The translations under genes were made by a program, and so were the position numbers. From Streptomyces spinosisporus (GTDB lineage Bacteria; Actinomycetota; Actinomycetes; Streptomycetales; Streptomycetaceae), in NCBI RefSeq assembly GCF_022698145.1, contig NZ_JALDAX010000008.1:124001-188000 (forward strand): a stretch of 64,000 bases of DNA, in the 5' to 3' direction. Positions 48,729 to 58,235 of the stretch are shown piece by piece. Under the pieces are notes generated by a model. That model was not told the DNA's origin. It did not search any database and saw nothing but the letters and a program-made list of their open reading frames with translations. How positions within the stretch are numbered: the stretch's first letter is position 1; the number at the start of each line of letters is the position of its first letter.

Positions 48729-49862
48729 ATGGCCAAGGACGCGATCGTCAACGACACCCTGGCGGCGAAGTTCGCCACCGAGAAGGACTCCCCCTACACC
48801 CGCTGGGTGGCCGCCGAAGGCCTGGACATCATCGCCGCCCACTACATACCCGACCTGCGCACGGTCGAGCTGAAGCCATGGGAGCGACGCGGCGGCCGGG
48901 GCGTGTTCATCAACCACGAAGCCACCCGCACCTCCAACGACTGCTACGTCTGCGAGATCCCGGCGGGCGGCAAACTCGCCCCGCAGCGGCAGCTGTTCGA
49001 GGAGATGATCCTCGTCCTGGAGGGCCAGGGATCGACCAAGGTCTGGAACGACGCCGGCGCCGAGGTCAGCTTCGAATGGCAGGCCGGATCGATCTTCGCC
49101 ATCCCCCTCAACGCCCACCACCAGCACTTCAACGGCTCCGGCCGCAAGGCGGCCCGCTTCGTCTCCTCGACGAACATGCCGCCCGTCATCAACCTCTACG
49201 GCGACCCCGACTTCGTCTTCGGCACCCCGCGGGACTTCCCGGACCGCTTCAACGGCGAGCCCGACTACTTCTCCCCCAAGGGCGAGCAGAAGGGCCTGCT
49301 GCTCGACACCAACTTCGTGGCCGACTCGGTCAACCTGCCGCTGGTCGAGGCGAAGGAGCGCGGCGCCGGCGGCGGACACATCCGGTTCGCGATGGCCAAG
49401 GGCTCGATGAACAGCCACATCTCGCAGTTCCCGACCGCCACCTACAAGAAGGGCCACCGGCACGGACCGGGCGCCCACGTCATCATCCTGTCCGGCGAGG
49501 GCTACAGCCTGATGTGGCCGGAGGGCGAGGAGCCGCGCCGCTACGAGTGGGGCCCGGGCTCGCTGATCGTGCCGCCGAACATGTGGTTCCACCAGCACTT
49601 CAACACCGGTACCGAGCCGAGCCGTTACCTCGCCTTCAAGCACGAGGTGGTCTCCGTGCGCAACGCCCAGGGCGTGCCCAAGGCGTGGATCAGCAAGCGC
49701 ATCGGCGGCGACCAGATCGACTACGCCGACGAGTCGCCGTATGTGCGCGAGACCTTCCGCGAGGCGCTCGCCAAGCACGGCATGGAGCCGCGGATGGACG
49801 CCGTGTACGAGGCGGAGCTGGCCACGCTCCCGCCACTGCCGGAGCAGCCCGCCACCGTCTGA
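48729..49862 (+). CDS. Bicupin protein 1
   Basis: 377 residues with two cupin barrels. In the first, the metal HxH is replaced by Gln (APQRQLFEEMILVLEG), though LNAHHQHFNG keeps a His; in the second YKKGHRHGPGAHVIILSGEG and PNMWFHQHFN supply three or four His, so only the second barrel looks metal-competent. The layout resembles gentisate/salicylate dioxygenase-like ring-cleavage bicupins, but similarity is too weak to assign. Start ATG 48729 under operator D. The EutA-like gene follows after 30 bases. Confidence 0.72.
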   Translation: MAKDAIVNDTLAAKFATEKDSPYTRWVAAEGLDIIAAHYIPDLRTVELKPWERRGGRGVFINHEATRTSNDCYVCEIPAGGKLAPQRQLFEEMILVLEGQGSTKVWNDAGAEVSFEWQAGSIFAIPLNAHHQHFNGSGRKAARFVSSTNMPPVINLYGDPDFVFGTPRDFPDRFNGEPDYFSPKGEQKGLLLDTNFVADSVNLPLVEAKERGAGGGHIRFAMAKGSMNSHISQFPTATYKKGHRHGPGAHVIILSGEGYSLMWPEGEEPRRYEWGPGSLIVPPNMWFHQHFNTGTEPSRYLAFKHEVVSVRNAQGVPKAWISKRIGGDQIDYADESPYVRETFREALAKHGMEPRMDAVYEAELATLPPLPEQPATV

Positions 49863-49892
49863 CCCGTGCACCGTCCATGAAGGAGCGCGATC

Positions 49893-51467
49893 GTGCCGCA
49901 CACCGAAGGACACGACCACGACGACGGGGTGCGCACGGTTCACTCGGCGTACCTCCCCGATCACGACCATCTGCACGACGACGAGGACTACGGGGCGCTG
50001 GAGGACAACCCGATCTGGCAGCAGGACAATGTCACACTGCACAGCGTCGGCATGGACATCGGCTCCTCCGGCACCCAGGTCGTCTTCTCGCGGCTGCATC
50101 TGCGGCGCATCAGCGAGGACCTGACCAGCCGCTACCTGGTGGTGCGGCGGGAGACCCTGCACCGGTCCCCGGTGGAGCTCACCCCGTACGCCGACGACGA
50201 GTACATCGACGCTCCCGTGCTCGGCTCGATCATCGACCGGGCCTACCGTGCCGCATCCGTCGAGCCGGCCGACGTCGACACCGGCGTCGTGATCCTCACC
50301 GGCGAGGCGCTGCGCCGCCGCAACGCCGAGGCCATCGCGGGCATCCTCGCCGAGCGCGGCGGCGAGCTGGTGAACGCGAGCGCCGGCCACCACATGGAGG
50401 CGATGCTGGCCGCCTACGGCTCGGGGGCCGCAAAGGCCTCGTACGAGAGCGGACGGCGCATCCTCAACGTCGACATCGGCGGCGGGACCACCAAGCTCGC
50501 CGTCCTCGACCGCGGACAGGTCGTCGCCACCGCGGCGGTCCACGTCGGCGGCCGGCTCCAGGTGGTCGACGGGACGGGCCGGATCGTCCGGCTCGACCCG
50601 GCCGGGGGCGAGCACGCCGCCCGCGCCGGGTTCGCCTGGAAGACCGGTGACACCGTCACCGGTGAGGAGCTGACGCTGGTGGCGGAGTCGATGGCGCGGG
50701 CGCTCGTCGAGGCCGTCACCGGCGATCCGCCCTCCCCCGCGGTCCGCGCGCTGTATCTCACCGATCCGCTGCCCGAGCCCGGCCCGATCGACGGGGTGAT
50801 GTTCTCGGGCGGGGTCGGGGAGTACGTCTACGGGCGCGAGGAGGAGGACTTCGGCGACCTCGGCCGCCGTCTCGGCCACGCGCTGCGCCGGCACGTGGAC
50901 GCGGGGGCACTGCCGTATCCCCTGCTGCCCGCGGGCGAGTGCATCCGGGCCACGGCGCTCGGGGCCTCGGAGTACAGCGTGCAGCTCAGCGGCAACACGG
51001 GCTGCATCTCGGACCCGGACGCGCTGCTGCCGCGCCGCAATCTGCAGGTCGTGCGGCCCGTGTACGAGCTCGGGGAGGTGGTGGACGCCGACACGGTCGA
51101 AGCGGCGGTCCGCCGCCGTCTGGTCGCCCTCGACGTCGCACAGACCGGCACGGACATCGCCCTCGCCCTGTCGTGGAGCGGACTGCCCAGCCATGAGCGG
51201 CTGCTGCCCTTCGCCCGCGGCATCCGGGACGCCGTCGCCGAGCGCACGGCCGCGGGACGCCCGCTGTACGTCGTGCTCGACGGGGACGTCGCCATGACGC
51301 TGGGCAGGCTGCTGCGCGAGGAGCTGGACGTCACCGGGGACGTGCTCGTCATCGACGGGCTGAGCCTGCGCGACTTCGACTACGTCGACATCGGACGGCT
51401 GCGTTTACCGTCCAACACGGTCCCGGTCACCATCAAGTCGCTCGTCTTCGGCCAGGACCCCCGCTGA
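49893..51467 (+). CDS. EutA-like reactivating-factor protein (no EutBC present)
   Basis: 524 residues from GTG 49893 (GAAGGAGCG upstream). Actin/Hsp70-type ATPase fold: phosphate 1 LHSVGMDIGSSGTQVVF, phosphate 2 LNVDIGGGTTKLAVLDRG, adenosine site VMFSGGVGEYVYGREEEDFGDLG. EutA reactivates adenosylcobalamin ethanolamine ammonia-lyase by exchanging damaged cofactor. No EutB/EutC or other B12 enzyme is encoded nearby, so the client must differ. A His/Asp-rich N-terminal 40 residues (GHDHDDG, DHDHLHDDED) could bind metal. Codon 505 (51405-51407) is TTA, giving bldA dependence. Ends in a terminator. Confidence 0.8.
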   Translation: MPHTEGHDHDDGVRTVHSAYLPDHDHLHDDEDYGALEDNPIWQQDNVTLHSVGMDIGSSGTQVVFSRLHLRRISEDLTSRYLVVRRETLHRSPVELTPYADDEYIDAPVLGSIIDRAYRAASVEPADVDTGVVILTGEALRRRNAEAIAGILAERGGELVNASAGHHMEAMLAAYGSGAAKASYESGRRILNVDIGGGTTKLAVLDRGQVVATAAVHVGGRLQVVDGTGRIVRLDPAGGEHAARAGFAWKTGDTVTGEELTLVAESMARALVEAVTGDPPSPAVRALYLTDPLPEPGPIDGVMFSGGVGEYVYGREEEDFGDLGRRLGHALRRHVDAGALPYPLLPAGECIRATALGASEYSVQLSGNTGCISDPDALLPRRNLQVVRPVYELGEVVDADTVEAAVRRRLVALDVAQTGTDIALALSWSGLPSHERLLPFARGIRDAVAERTAAGRPLYVVLDGDVAMTLGRLLREELDVTGDVLVIDGLSLRDFDYVDIGRLRLPSNTVPVTIKSLVFGQDPR

Positions 51468-51471
51468 GCCG

Positions 51472-51497
51472 CCGGGTGCCTGTCCCGGGGCACCCGG
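51472..51497 (+). terminator. Terminator after the EutA-like gene
   Basis: Nine-bp stem CCGGGTGCC around an eight-base loop. Confidence 0.6.
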
Positions 51498-51557
51498 CCC
51501 GGTCCTGGAAACCCTCCGGACTCCGGCGCGTAACAATAAAGCAAAGCTCTGGTCCGG

Positions 51558-51568
51558 TGGTTAGACCA
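51558..51568. promoter_or_regulatory. GntR operator E
   Basis: TGGTTAGACCA, the exact reverse complement of operator F, 177 bases before the first binding-protein gene. Confidence 0.72.
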
Positions 51569-51744
51569 TAAGACCTCTCCTGCTGTTTTATGCAGGGACC
51601 CGACACACGGTCGGACGTGATCCGCAAAGCGTTCCCCGGTCGCCCGACGACTTCCCCGTCCCACCGTCGGCGCGGCCGTGTCCCCCACACTCTGTGCTCT
51701 TCCGTCCGCACCACGAGCCGTTCGCCTCGTCCAAGGAGTGTGCG

Positions 51745-52848
51745 ATGCGTCAAGGTGCTCTCCCCGCCGGCCTGCTGGCCGCGGGTCTCGTTCTCACCGG
51801 CTGTGGCGCCTCTCCCACCGCCGGCACCGCCGGTTCCGCTCCCGAGAAGAACCCCTACGCCCCCTACGAGTCGCTCACCGGAAGCAAGCGCACCGACAAG
51901 CTGCTCGCCGACGCCAGGAGCGAGGGCGGCACGCTCGATCTCTACACCTCCAACACCGACATCCAGGACCTGGTCGACGCCTTCCAGAAGGCGTACCCGG
52001 GCATCAAGGTCCACGCCTTCCGGGCCAACTCCGAGACCGTGCTGCAGCGGGCGATCCAGGAGAACGACGCGAACAAGCCGCAGAACGACGTCATGGACAC
52101 CAACGACCTCGAACTGCGCGCCCTGGACTCCCAGCATCTGCTGCACGCCTACAAGGGACCCGCCGAGGCGGGCCTGAAGGACGCCGCGAAGAACCTCGGC
52201 GGCTGGACGGCCGAGCGCTTCAACGCCTTCGTCGTCGGCTGGAACACCAACCAGGTCAAGAAGGGCGAGGAGCCCACCGACTTCGCGGACTTCGCCGACC
52301 CCAAGTGGAAGGGCAAGCTCTCCGTCGAGGTCGGCGACTGGGACTGGTACGCGTCCATGCACACGTATCTGACCGAGGAGAAGGGGATGTCCGGCGCCCA
52401 GGCGGACGCCCTGTTCAAGAAGATCGCCTCCAACGTGAAGGTGGTCAAGGGCCACACGGTGCAGGGCGAACTGCTCAGCGCCGGACAGTTCGCGGTGGCG
52501 CTCTCGGTCTACAGCCACACCGTCGACAAGGCCGCGAAGAAGGGCGCGCCCGTCGCCTGGCGGCCGGCCGTCGAGCCAGTGATCCTGCGCCCCAACGGCG
52601 TCGCCCTGATGGCCCGCGCCCGGCACCCCGCGGCCGCCCTGCTGTGGACCGACTGGGTCCTCGGCCCCGGCCAGAAGGTGATCGCCGAGTCGCTGCGCAT
52701 CCCCGCGGCCAAGTCGGTGCCCGGCTACACGGACCCGATCCCGCCCGGCACCAAGACCTACAGCCTCTCGAAGACAGCCGAGACCGACACCAAGAAATGG
52801 AACACCGCCTACGACGCGCTGCTGCGCGGCGTCCCGGCGGCGGGCTGA
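51745..52848 (+). CDS. ABC importer solute-binding lipoprotein 1
   Basis: 367 residues; lipobox LTGC with Cys20. The body (GGTLDLYTSNTDIQDLVDAFQKAYPGIKVHAFRANSETVLQRAIQ, in parts) matches the family that includes Fe(III)- and 2-aminoethylphosphonate-type binding proteins. AAGGAG precedes the ATG. Related to the next gene (52891) along its length, so one arose by duplication. The ligand is unknown; an aromatic acid is expected from the regulon. Confidence 0.83.
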   Translation: MRQGALPAGLLAAGLVLTGCGASPTAGTAGSAPEKNPYAPYESLTGSKRTDKLLADARSEGGTLDLYTSNTDIQDLVDAFQKAYPGIKVHAFRANSETVLQRAIQENDANKPQNDVMDTNDLELRALDSQHLLHAYKGPAEAGLKDAAKNLGGWTAERFNAFVVGWNTNQVKKGEEPTDFADFADPKWKGKLSVEVGDWDWYASMHTYLTEEKGMSGAQADALFKKIASNVKVVKGHTVQGELLSAGQFAVALSVYSHTVDKAAKKGAPVAWRPAVEPVILRPNGVALMARARHPAAALLWTDWVLGPGQKVIAESLRIPAAKSVPGYTDPIPPGTKTYSLSKTAETDTKKWNTAYDALLRGVPAAG

Positions 52849-52890
52849 GTCGCACATCCCCGTATCGCATCTCTTCCAGGAGAGCACCGC

Positions 52891-54000
52891 ATGAGCACCC
52901 GTAACACCACCCTCGCCGTGGCCGTGCTGCTGGTCGCGGCCGTCACCACCGGATGCGGCGGTGCCGTCACCACCGCATCCAATGCCAAGGCCAGCGGCGT
53001 GTACACGCAGATCGCCGGCCTCCCCAAGGACCAACAGCGCGCCAAGGCCCAGGAGCTGGCCAAGAAGGAGGGCAGCACGCTCTCCCTCTACACGTCGATG
53101 ACCGCGGACATCGCGACTCCGGTCGCCGACGCCTTCGAGAAGAAGTACGGCATCCATGTCAACGTCTTCCGCGGCAACTCCGAGACCGTGCTCCAGCGGG
53201 CCATGCAGGAGGCCCAGGCCGGCAAGGCCGGTGCCGATGCGGTGGAGACCAACTTCCTGGAGATGACCGCCCTCTCCGACAACAAGATCCTGGCCGACTT
53301 CAACGGCTCGGCCCTCGACAAGGTGGAGCCCACGGGCAAGTTCAAGAACTGGACGGCCAGCCGGTTCAACGTCTTCCAGCCCGCCTGGAACACCGACCTG
53401 ATCAAGCCCGGCCAGGAGCCGCACAGCTGGGAGGACCTGGCACTGCCCAAGTACAAGGGCAAGGTGACCCTCGAGGTCAGCGACAGCGACTGGTTCGAGA
53501 ACGTCACCAAGTACTGGCTGGACCACGGCAAGTCCCAGGCCGAGGTCGACACGCTGTGGAAGAAGATCGCCGCCAACGCCAAGGTGGCCAAGGGCCACAC
53601 GACGATGATGCAGTTCCTCACCGCGGGCCAGACGCCCATGGAGGCGATGAACTACACGTACATCACGGACCGCGCCGCCGAGAAGGGCGCCCCCGTGACC
53701 CATCTGCCCAAGAGCGGCAAGTCGTCGATCCCCGCCTTCGGCCGGCCCAACGGCGTCGGCATGATCAAGGACGCCCAGCACCCGGCCGCCGCCTGGCTGT
53801 TCTACGACTGGCTGCTCACCGACGGCCAGAAGGAGCTGGTCAAGCTCGGTCTGACCCCGTCGACGAAGGTCTCGGGCGACAAGAGCCTGACCGGCATCAC
53901 GCTGGTGCCCTTCGACGTCAAGGGACTGAGCAAGGACGACGGCAGCTGGGACAAGAAGTACGACGCACTGCTGCGCGGCGTCGCGTCCGTGGGGAAGTGA
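52891..54000 (+). CDS. ABC importer solute-binding lipoprotein 2
   Basis: 369 residues; lipobox TTGC with Cys22. STLSLYTSMTADIATPVADAFEKKYGIHVNVFRGNSETVLQRAMQ (in parts) parallels binding protein 1 (RANSETVLQRAIQ). Both precede a single permease/ATPase pair, so the importer probably serves two ligands or two conditions. The gap to the permease gene is six bases. Confidence 0.85.
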   Translation: MSTRNTTLAVAVLLVAAVTTGCGGAVTTASNAKASGVYTQIAGLPKDQQRAKAQELAKKEGSTLSLYTSMTADIATPVADAFEKKYGIHVNVFRGNSETVLQRAMQEAQAGKAGADAVETNFLEMTALSDNKILADFNGSALDKVEPTGKFKNWTASRFNVFQPAWNTDLIKPGQEPHSWEDLALPKYKGKVTLEVSDSDWFENVTKYWLDHGKSQAEVDTLWKKIAANAKVAKGHTTMMQFLTAGQTPMEAMNYTYITDRAAEKGAPVTHLPKSGKSSIPAFGRPNGVGMIKDAQHPAAAWLFYDWLLTDGQKELVKLGLTPSTKVSGDKSLTGITLVPFDVKGLSKDDGSWDKKYDALLRGVASVGK

Positions 54001-54006
54001 CCGCCG

Positions 54007-55800
54007 ATGACCCTCGCGACCACCACCTCGCGTGACGACGGCCCGGGACCCGCGCCGGTACCGGAGTCACCCGGCGTCACCCGTCCCGGCCGGCTCGTCC
54101 GGCTGCTGAAGCGCCCGCTGTCCCTGCAGGGGCTGCTGGTCGGCGGCGCCGTGATCATCGTCGGCTATCTCGCGGTCGTGCCGCTGGGCTATCTGATCCA
54201 CGACACGTTCCTGAGCGCCGACGGCAACGGCGTCTCCTTCGGGGCCTTCTCACGGGCCTACGGCGGCAACTCGCAGTCCGGCGAGATGATGCTCAACTCG
54301 CTGTGGTTCGCGGTCGGCGCCGCCGCGCTGGCCCTGATCCTCGGCACCGCGCTCGCCTACATCCAGGTGCGCACGGACACCCCGTTCAAGGCGCTGTTCT
54401 TCGCCGCGTCGCTGGTGCCGCTGATCGTGCCCGGCATTCTGTACGCCACCTCGTGGATCTTCCTCGGCGACCCGTCGAGCGGACTGCTCAACGCCCTCGT
54501 CTTCAAGCCCCTGTTCGGCTCCAACCCGATCAACATCTACAGCGTGTGGGGCATGATCTGGGTGCAGGGGCTGCATCTCGCGCCGGTCGCGTTCCTGCTC
54601 ATGGTCGCCGCCTTCCGCGCGATGGACCCCTCGCTGGAGGAGTCCGCCGCCATGTCGGGGGCAAGCAGGATGACCGTGCTGCGCCGGGTCACGGTGCCGC
54701 TGCTGCGGCCCGCAATGATCTCGGCGGCGCTGCTGATGTTCGTGCAGTCCCTGGAGAGCTTCGAGGTGCCCGGCCTGCTCGGACTGCAGAACGGCATCTA
54801 CGTCTTCACCAGCCGCATCTACTTCGTGCTGCGGGCCTACCCCGTCGACTACGGAGCCGCCGGGGCGTACGCCATCGGCCTGCTCGTCATCGCCGCCATC
54901 GGCGTGCTGCTGTCGGCCTGGCTGCAGCGCTCCTCGCGCAACTTCCAGACGGTCACCGGCAAGGCCTTCCGTCCCCGCCCGGTCGAACTGGGCCGCGCGC
55001 GGCCGTTCGTGGGCGCGGGAGTGATCCTCTACTTCCTGCTCACCGTCGTCCTGCCGGTCGCGGTCCTCGTCTACGCCTCGCTGCTGAAGTACTACGCGGC
55101 ACCGTCGCACAAGACGCTCAGCCAGATGACGCTGGCCAACTACCGCACCGTCCTCAACATGCCGCTCGCCTTCACGGCGCTGAAGAACTCGCTGATCGTC
55201 GGACTGGGCGCGGCCACCGCGGTGATGCTCCTGACGTCGATCGTGTCCTGGGTCGTCCTGCGCACCAAGGCGCCCGGCCGGCGGGCCCTCGACCTGCTGG
55301 CCTTCACCCCCATCGTCATCCCCGGGCTCGTCCTGGGCCTCGCGCTGTCGTTCGTCTACCTGCGGATGCCGCTGCCGATCTACGGCACGCTGCTGATCCT
55401 GCTGGTGTCGTACTGCACGCGCTATCTGCCCTACGGCATGCGCTACTCGTCGTCGGCCATGGCGCAGATGTCCCCCGAACTGGAGGAGTCGGCCGCGGTG
55501 TCGGGCGCCTCCTGGTTCCAGACCTTCCGGCGCGTGGTGCTGCCGCTGATGAGCGGCGGCATCCTGGCCGGCTGGGTCTACATCCTCGTCGTGTCCTTCC
55601 GCGAGCTGTCCAGCACGATCCTGCTCTACAGCCCCGGCAAGGAAGTGCTGTCGGTGCTGATCTGGGAGCAGTTCGAGAACGGCCAGTTCACCACCCTGGC
55701 CGCGCTGGGCGTCCTGATGGTCGTCCTGCTCGTCGTGCTGGTCTCCGTCGCCTACCGGCTGGGCGCCCGCTTCGGGCTGCAGAACGACTCCGCGAACTAA
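54007..55800 (+). CDS. ABC importer permease, double-length (FbpB type)
   Basis: 597 residues with about 12 membrane helices, two fused permease halves. Each half has an EAA loop: EESAAMSGASRMTVLRRVTVPLL in the first and EESAAVSGASWFQTFRRVVLPLM in the second. This is the organisation of FbpB/ThiP-like permeases. It forms the channel for the two binding proteins upstream and pairs with the ATPase encoded 18 bases downstream. Confidence 0.9.
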   Translation: MTLATTTSRDDGPGPAPVPESPGVTRPGRLVRLLKRPLSLQGLLVGGAVIIVGYLAVVPLGYLIHDTFLSADGNGVSFGAFSRAYGGNSQSGEMMLNSLWFAVGAAALALILGTALAYIQVRTDTPFKALFFAASLVPLIVPGILYATSWIFLGDPSSGLLNALVFKPLFGSNPINIYSVWGMIWVQGLHLAPVAFLLMVAAFRAMDPSLEESAAMSGASRMTVLRRVTVPLLRPAMISAALLMFVQSLESFEVPGLLGLQNGIYVFTSRIYFVLRAYPVDYGAAGAYAIGLLVIAAIGVLLSAWLQRSSRNFQTVTGKAFRPRPVELGRARPFVGAGVILYFLLTVVLPVAVLVYASLLKYYAAPSHKTLSQMTLANYRTVLNMPLAFTALKNSLIVGLGAATAVMLLTSIVSWVVLRTKAPGRRALDLLAFTPIVIPGLVLGLALSFVYLRMPLPIYGTLLILLVSYCTRYLPYGMRYSSSAMAQMSPELEESAAVSGASWFQTFRRVVLPLMSGGILAGWVYILVVSFRELSSTILLYSPGKEVLSVLIWEQFENGQFTTLAALGVLMVVLLVVLVSVAYRLGARFGLQNDSAN

Positions 55801-55818
55801 CCGAAGGAACCATCAGCG

Positions 55819-56955
55819 ATGTTGACGGTCGAATCCCTCAAGAAGAGCTACGACGACACGTCGGGACGCAAGGCGAAACGCGGTTCCGGGGCGGGCACTC
55901 GGGTGTACGCCGTGGGCGGGGTCGACTTCGAGGTCCACGACGGCGAACTGTTCACGCTGCTCGGCCCCTCCGGCTGCGGCAAGACCACGACCCTGCGCTC
56001 GGTCGCGGGCCTCGAACGCCCGACGGAGGGGCGGGTGACGCTCGGCGGCAAGGTCCTCTACGACCACGAGCAGGGCATCAACATGCGGGCCAACCGGCGC
56101 GGACTCGGCATGGTCTTCCAGTCGTACGCGATCTGGCCGCACATGTCGGTCTTCAAGAACGTCTCCTTCCCGCTGGACGTGCTGCCGCGCGGCAAACGCC
56201 CGGACCGCAAGGAGATAGAGGACCGCGTCGGACAGGTCCTCGATGTGATCGAGCTCGGCGCCTACGCCTCCCGGCCCGCCACCAAGCTCTCCGGCGGCCA
56301 GCAGCAGCGCCTCGCCCTGGCCCGCGCCCTGGTGACCCGGCCCGAACTGATGCTGCTCGACGAGCCGCTGTCCAACCTGGACGCCAAGCTCCGCGAGACC
56401 ATGCGCTTCGAACTCAAGCGGCTGCAGCGGGAGTTGAACCTGACCGCGATCTACGTGACACACGACCAGTCCGAGGCGCTGGTGATGTCCAACCGGATCG
56501 CGGTGATGAACCAGGGCCGTATCGAGCAGATCGGCAAGCCCCGCGAGATCTACACCAAGCCGGCCACCCGCTTCGTCGCCGAGTTCATCGGCACCTCCAA
56601 CTTCATGGAGGCCAAGGTGGTCTCGGTCAAGGGCGACGAGGTGCAGGCCGACACCGCGCACGGCCGGATGGTCGCGCGCGGGGTGGAGCGGACGCCGGGC
56701 ATCGGCGACACGGTGCTGATCTCGATCCGGCCGGAGTGCGTCGACCTGTCCCGCGAGCGGCGCGGCGACGTGCCCAACGAGTGGTCCGGCACGATCCGCA
56801 ACCGTGCCTTCATGGGCGACGTCGTCGACCACATCGTGGGCGTGGGCGACCTGGAGATCCGCAACCGCTCCAACCCCAACCTGTCGATCCCGCCCGGGAC
56901 CGAGGTCCACTTCACGGTGGCCCCGGACAAGGTGACCCTGGTCCCGGTCGACTGA
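55819..56955 (+). CDS. ABC importer ATPase (FbpC/PotA type)
   Basis: 378 residues. Walker A GPSGCGKTT (residues 49-57), signature LSGGQQQRLALARAL, Walker B LMLLDEPLSNLD, switch His in YVTHDQSEAL, then a TOBE domain (RNRAFMGDVVDHIVGV). A 20-residue basic insert (DDTSGRKAKRGSG) lies before the Walker A. Energises the upstream permease at the cytosolic face. The MFS gene starts three bases after the stop. Confidence 0.92.
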   Translation: MLTVESLKKSYDDTSGRKAKRGSGAGTRVYAVGGVDFEVHDGELFTLLGPSGCGKTTTLRSVAGLERPTEGRVTLGGKVLYDHEQGINMRANRRGLGMVFQSYAIWPHMSVFKNVSFPLDVLPRGKRPDRKEIEDRVGQVLDVIELGAYASRPATKLSGGQQQRLALARALVTRPELMLLDEPLSNLDAKLRETMRFELKRLQRELNLTAIYVTHDQSEALVMSNRIAVMNQGRIEQIGKPREIYTKPATRFVAEFIGTSNFMEAKVVSVKGDEVQADTAHGRMVARGVERTPGIGDTVLISIRPECVDLSRERRGDVPNEWSGTIRNRAFMGDVVDHIVGVGDLEIRNRSNPNLSIPPGTEVHFTVAPDKVTLVPVD

Positions 56956-56958
56956 GCG

Positions 56959-58188
56959 ATGCCGATACCCCAGGTACTGCGCAACCGCGACTTCACGCTC
57001 TACTGGAGCGGCGTCGTCCTCTCCCAGATCGGGACCCGGGGCGCCGTCGCCGCCAATCTCTACCAGGTGTACCAACTCACCGGCTCCACCGCCCAGGTGG
57101 GGCTGGTGGGCCTCGCCCAGGCCGTCGCGCTGCTGGTCCTCTCCCCGATCGGCGGGATCTACGCCGACCGGCTGGACCGGCGCCGGCTGCTGCAGGCCAC
57201 GCAGGGCATCGCGCTGGTGGTGTCCGCGGGCCTGGCCGCGATCACCCTGGCCGGTTCCGCCACGGTGTGGACGGTCGTCGTCTCCTCGCTGCTCGCGACG
57301 GCGGCGGCGACCTTCGACCAGCCGGCCCGGCAGGCCCTGATCCCGGCGATGGTGCCCCGCGAACGGCTCGTCGAGGCGTTCGCGCTCCTCAACCCCTCGC
57401 GCGAGCTTGCCGTCCTCGTCGGGCCGGCGTTCGCGGGCGTACTGATCGCCGTCGGCGGGCCGGGCGCGGTCTACGTCTTCGACGCCGTCACCTACGCCGT
57501 GCTCGTCGTCGTCCTGGCGGTGCTGCGCGTGCCGCCGCTGGTCGCCGACACCGAACGGCGCTCGCTGCTGGAGAGCCTGCGCGAGGGCGTGCGGTATGTC
57601 GCGCACCGGCCGGTGGTCTGGCAGTTGATGGGCCTGGACATGACGGCCACGGTGTTCGGCGCCTACCGGGTGCTGCTGCCGGCGTTCGCCGCGGACGTCC
57701 TGCATGTCGGCGCCACCGGCTACGGTCTGCTGTCCGCCGCACCCTCGGCTGGCGCCCTGATCGGCTCGGTGTGGGTCTTCCGGCTGGTGCGCACGGCGCG
57801 TGCCGGACGGATCGTGCTGTGGGGAACGGCCGCGTACGGTCTGGCCGTTGTGGGCCTGGCGCAGGCGCGGGTGTTCGCCGTGGCCATCGTCATGGCGCTC
57901 CTGCTGGGCGCGGCCGACGCGGTCGCGACCACCGTCCGCCATGCCGCCGTGCAGGTGGAGACCCCCGACGAACTGCGCGGCCGGGTCTCGGCCATCTACC
58001 AGATGTGCTCGCGGGGCGGTCCCGCGATCGGCGACTCGGTGATGGGTCTGGCCGCGGGCGCCCTCGGTCCGATCGCGGCGCTGACCGTCGGAGGCCTGGT
58101 GCCCACCGCCGTCTCCGTGGCGAGCGCGGTGCGCAGCCGCACGGTCCGCGAGTACAGCGTGCCCCGCCCCGAACCCGCCACCTCCTGA
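56959..58188 (+). CDS. MFS transporter (EntS-like)
   Basis: 409 residues, 10-12 helices. FTLYWSGVVLSQIGTRGAVAANLYQVYQLTGSTAQVGLVGL (in parts) and ADRLDRRRLL after helix 2 are typical of the MFS_3/EntS exporter group. It is co-transcribed with the ABC importer and two genes before bicupin 2's partner AAA gene. It may export a toxic intermediate or a side product; this is inference. Confidence 0.82.
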   Translation: MPIPQVLRNRDFTLYWSGVVLSQIGTRGAVAANLYQVYQLTGSTAQVGLVGLAQAVALLVLSPIGGIYADRLDRRRLLQATQGIALVVSAGLAAITLAGSATVWTVVVSSLLATAAATFDQPARQALIPAMVPRERLVEAFALLNPSRELAVLVGPAFAGVLIAVGGPGAVYVFDAVTYAVLVVVLAVLRVPPLVADTERRSLLESLREGVRYVAHRPVVWQLMGLDMTATVFGAYRVLLPAFAADVLHVGATGYGLLSAAPSAGALIGSVWVFRLVRTARAGRIVLWGTAAYGLAVVGLAQARVFAVAIVMALLLGAADAVATTVRHAAVQVETPDELRGRVSAIYQMCSRGGPAIGDSVMGLAAGALGPIAALTVGGLVPTAVSVASAVRSRTVREYSVPRPEPATS

Positions 58189-58235
58189 AACCGCACCTCG
58201 AACTCCCCGCTCCATTCCGCCTGTTGGGAGACACC

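Noticed and set aside
55813..58215. 800-codon leftward frame opposite the ABC ATPase and MFS genes
   Set aside because: His/Arg/Asp-rich antisense shadow; both opposite genes have full family motifs.
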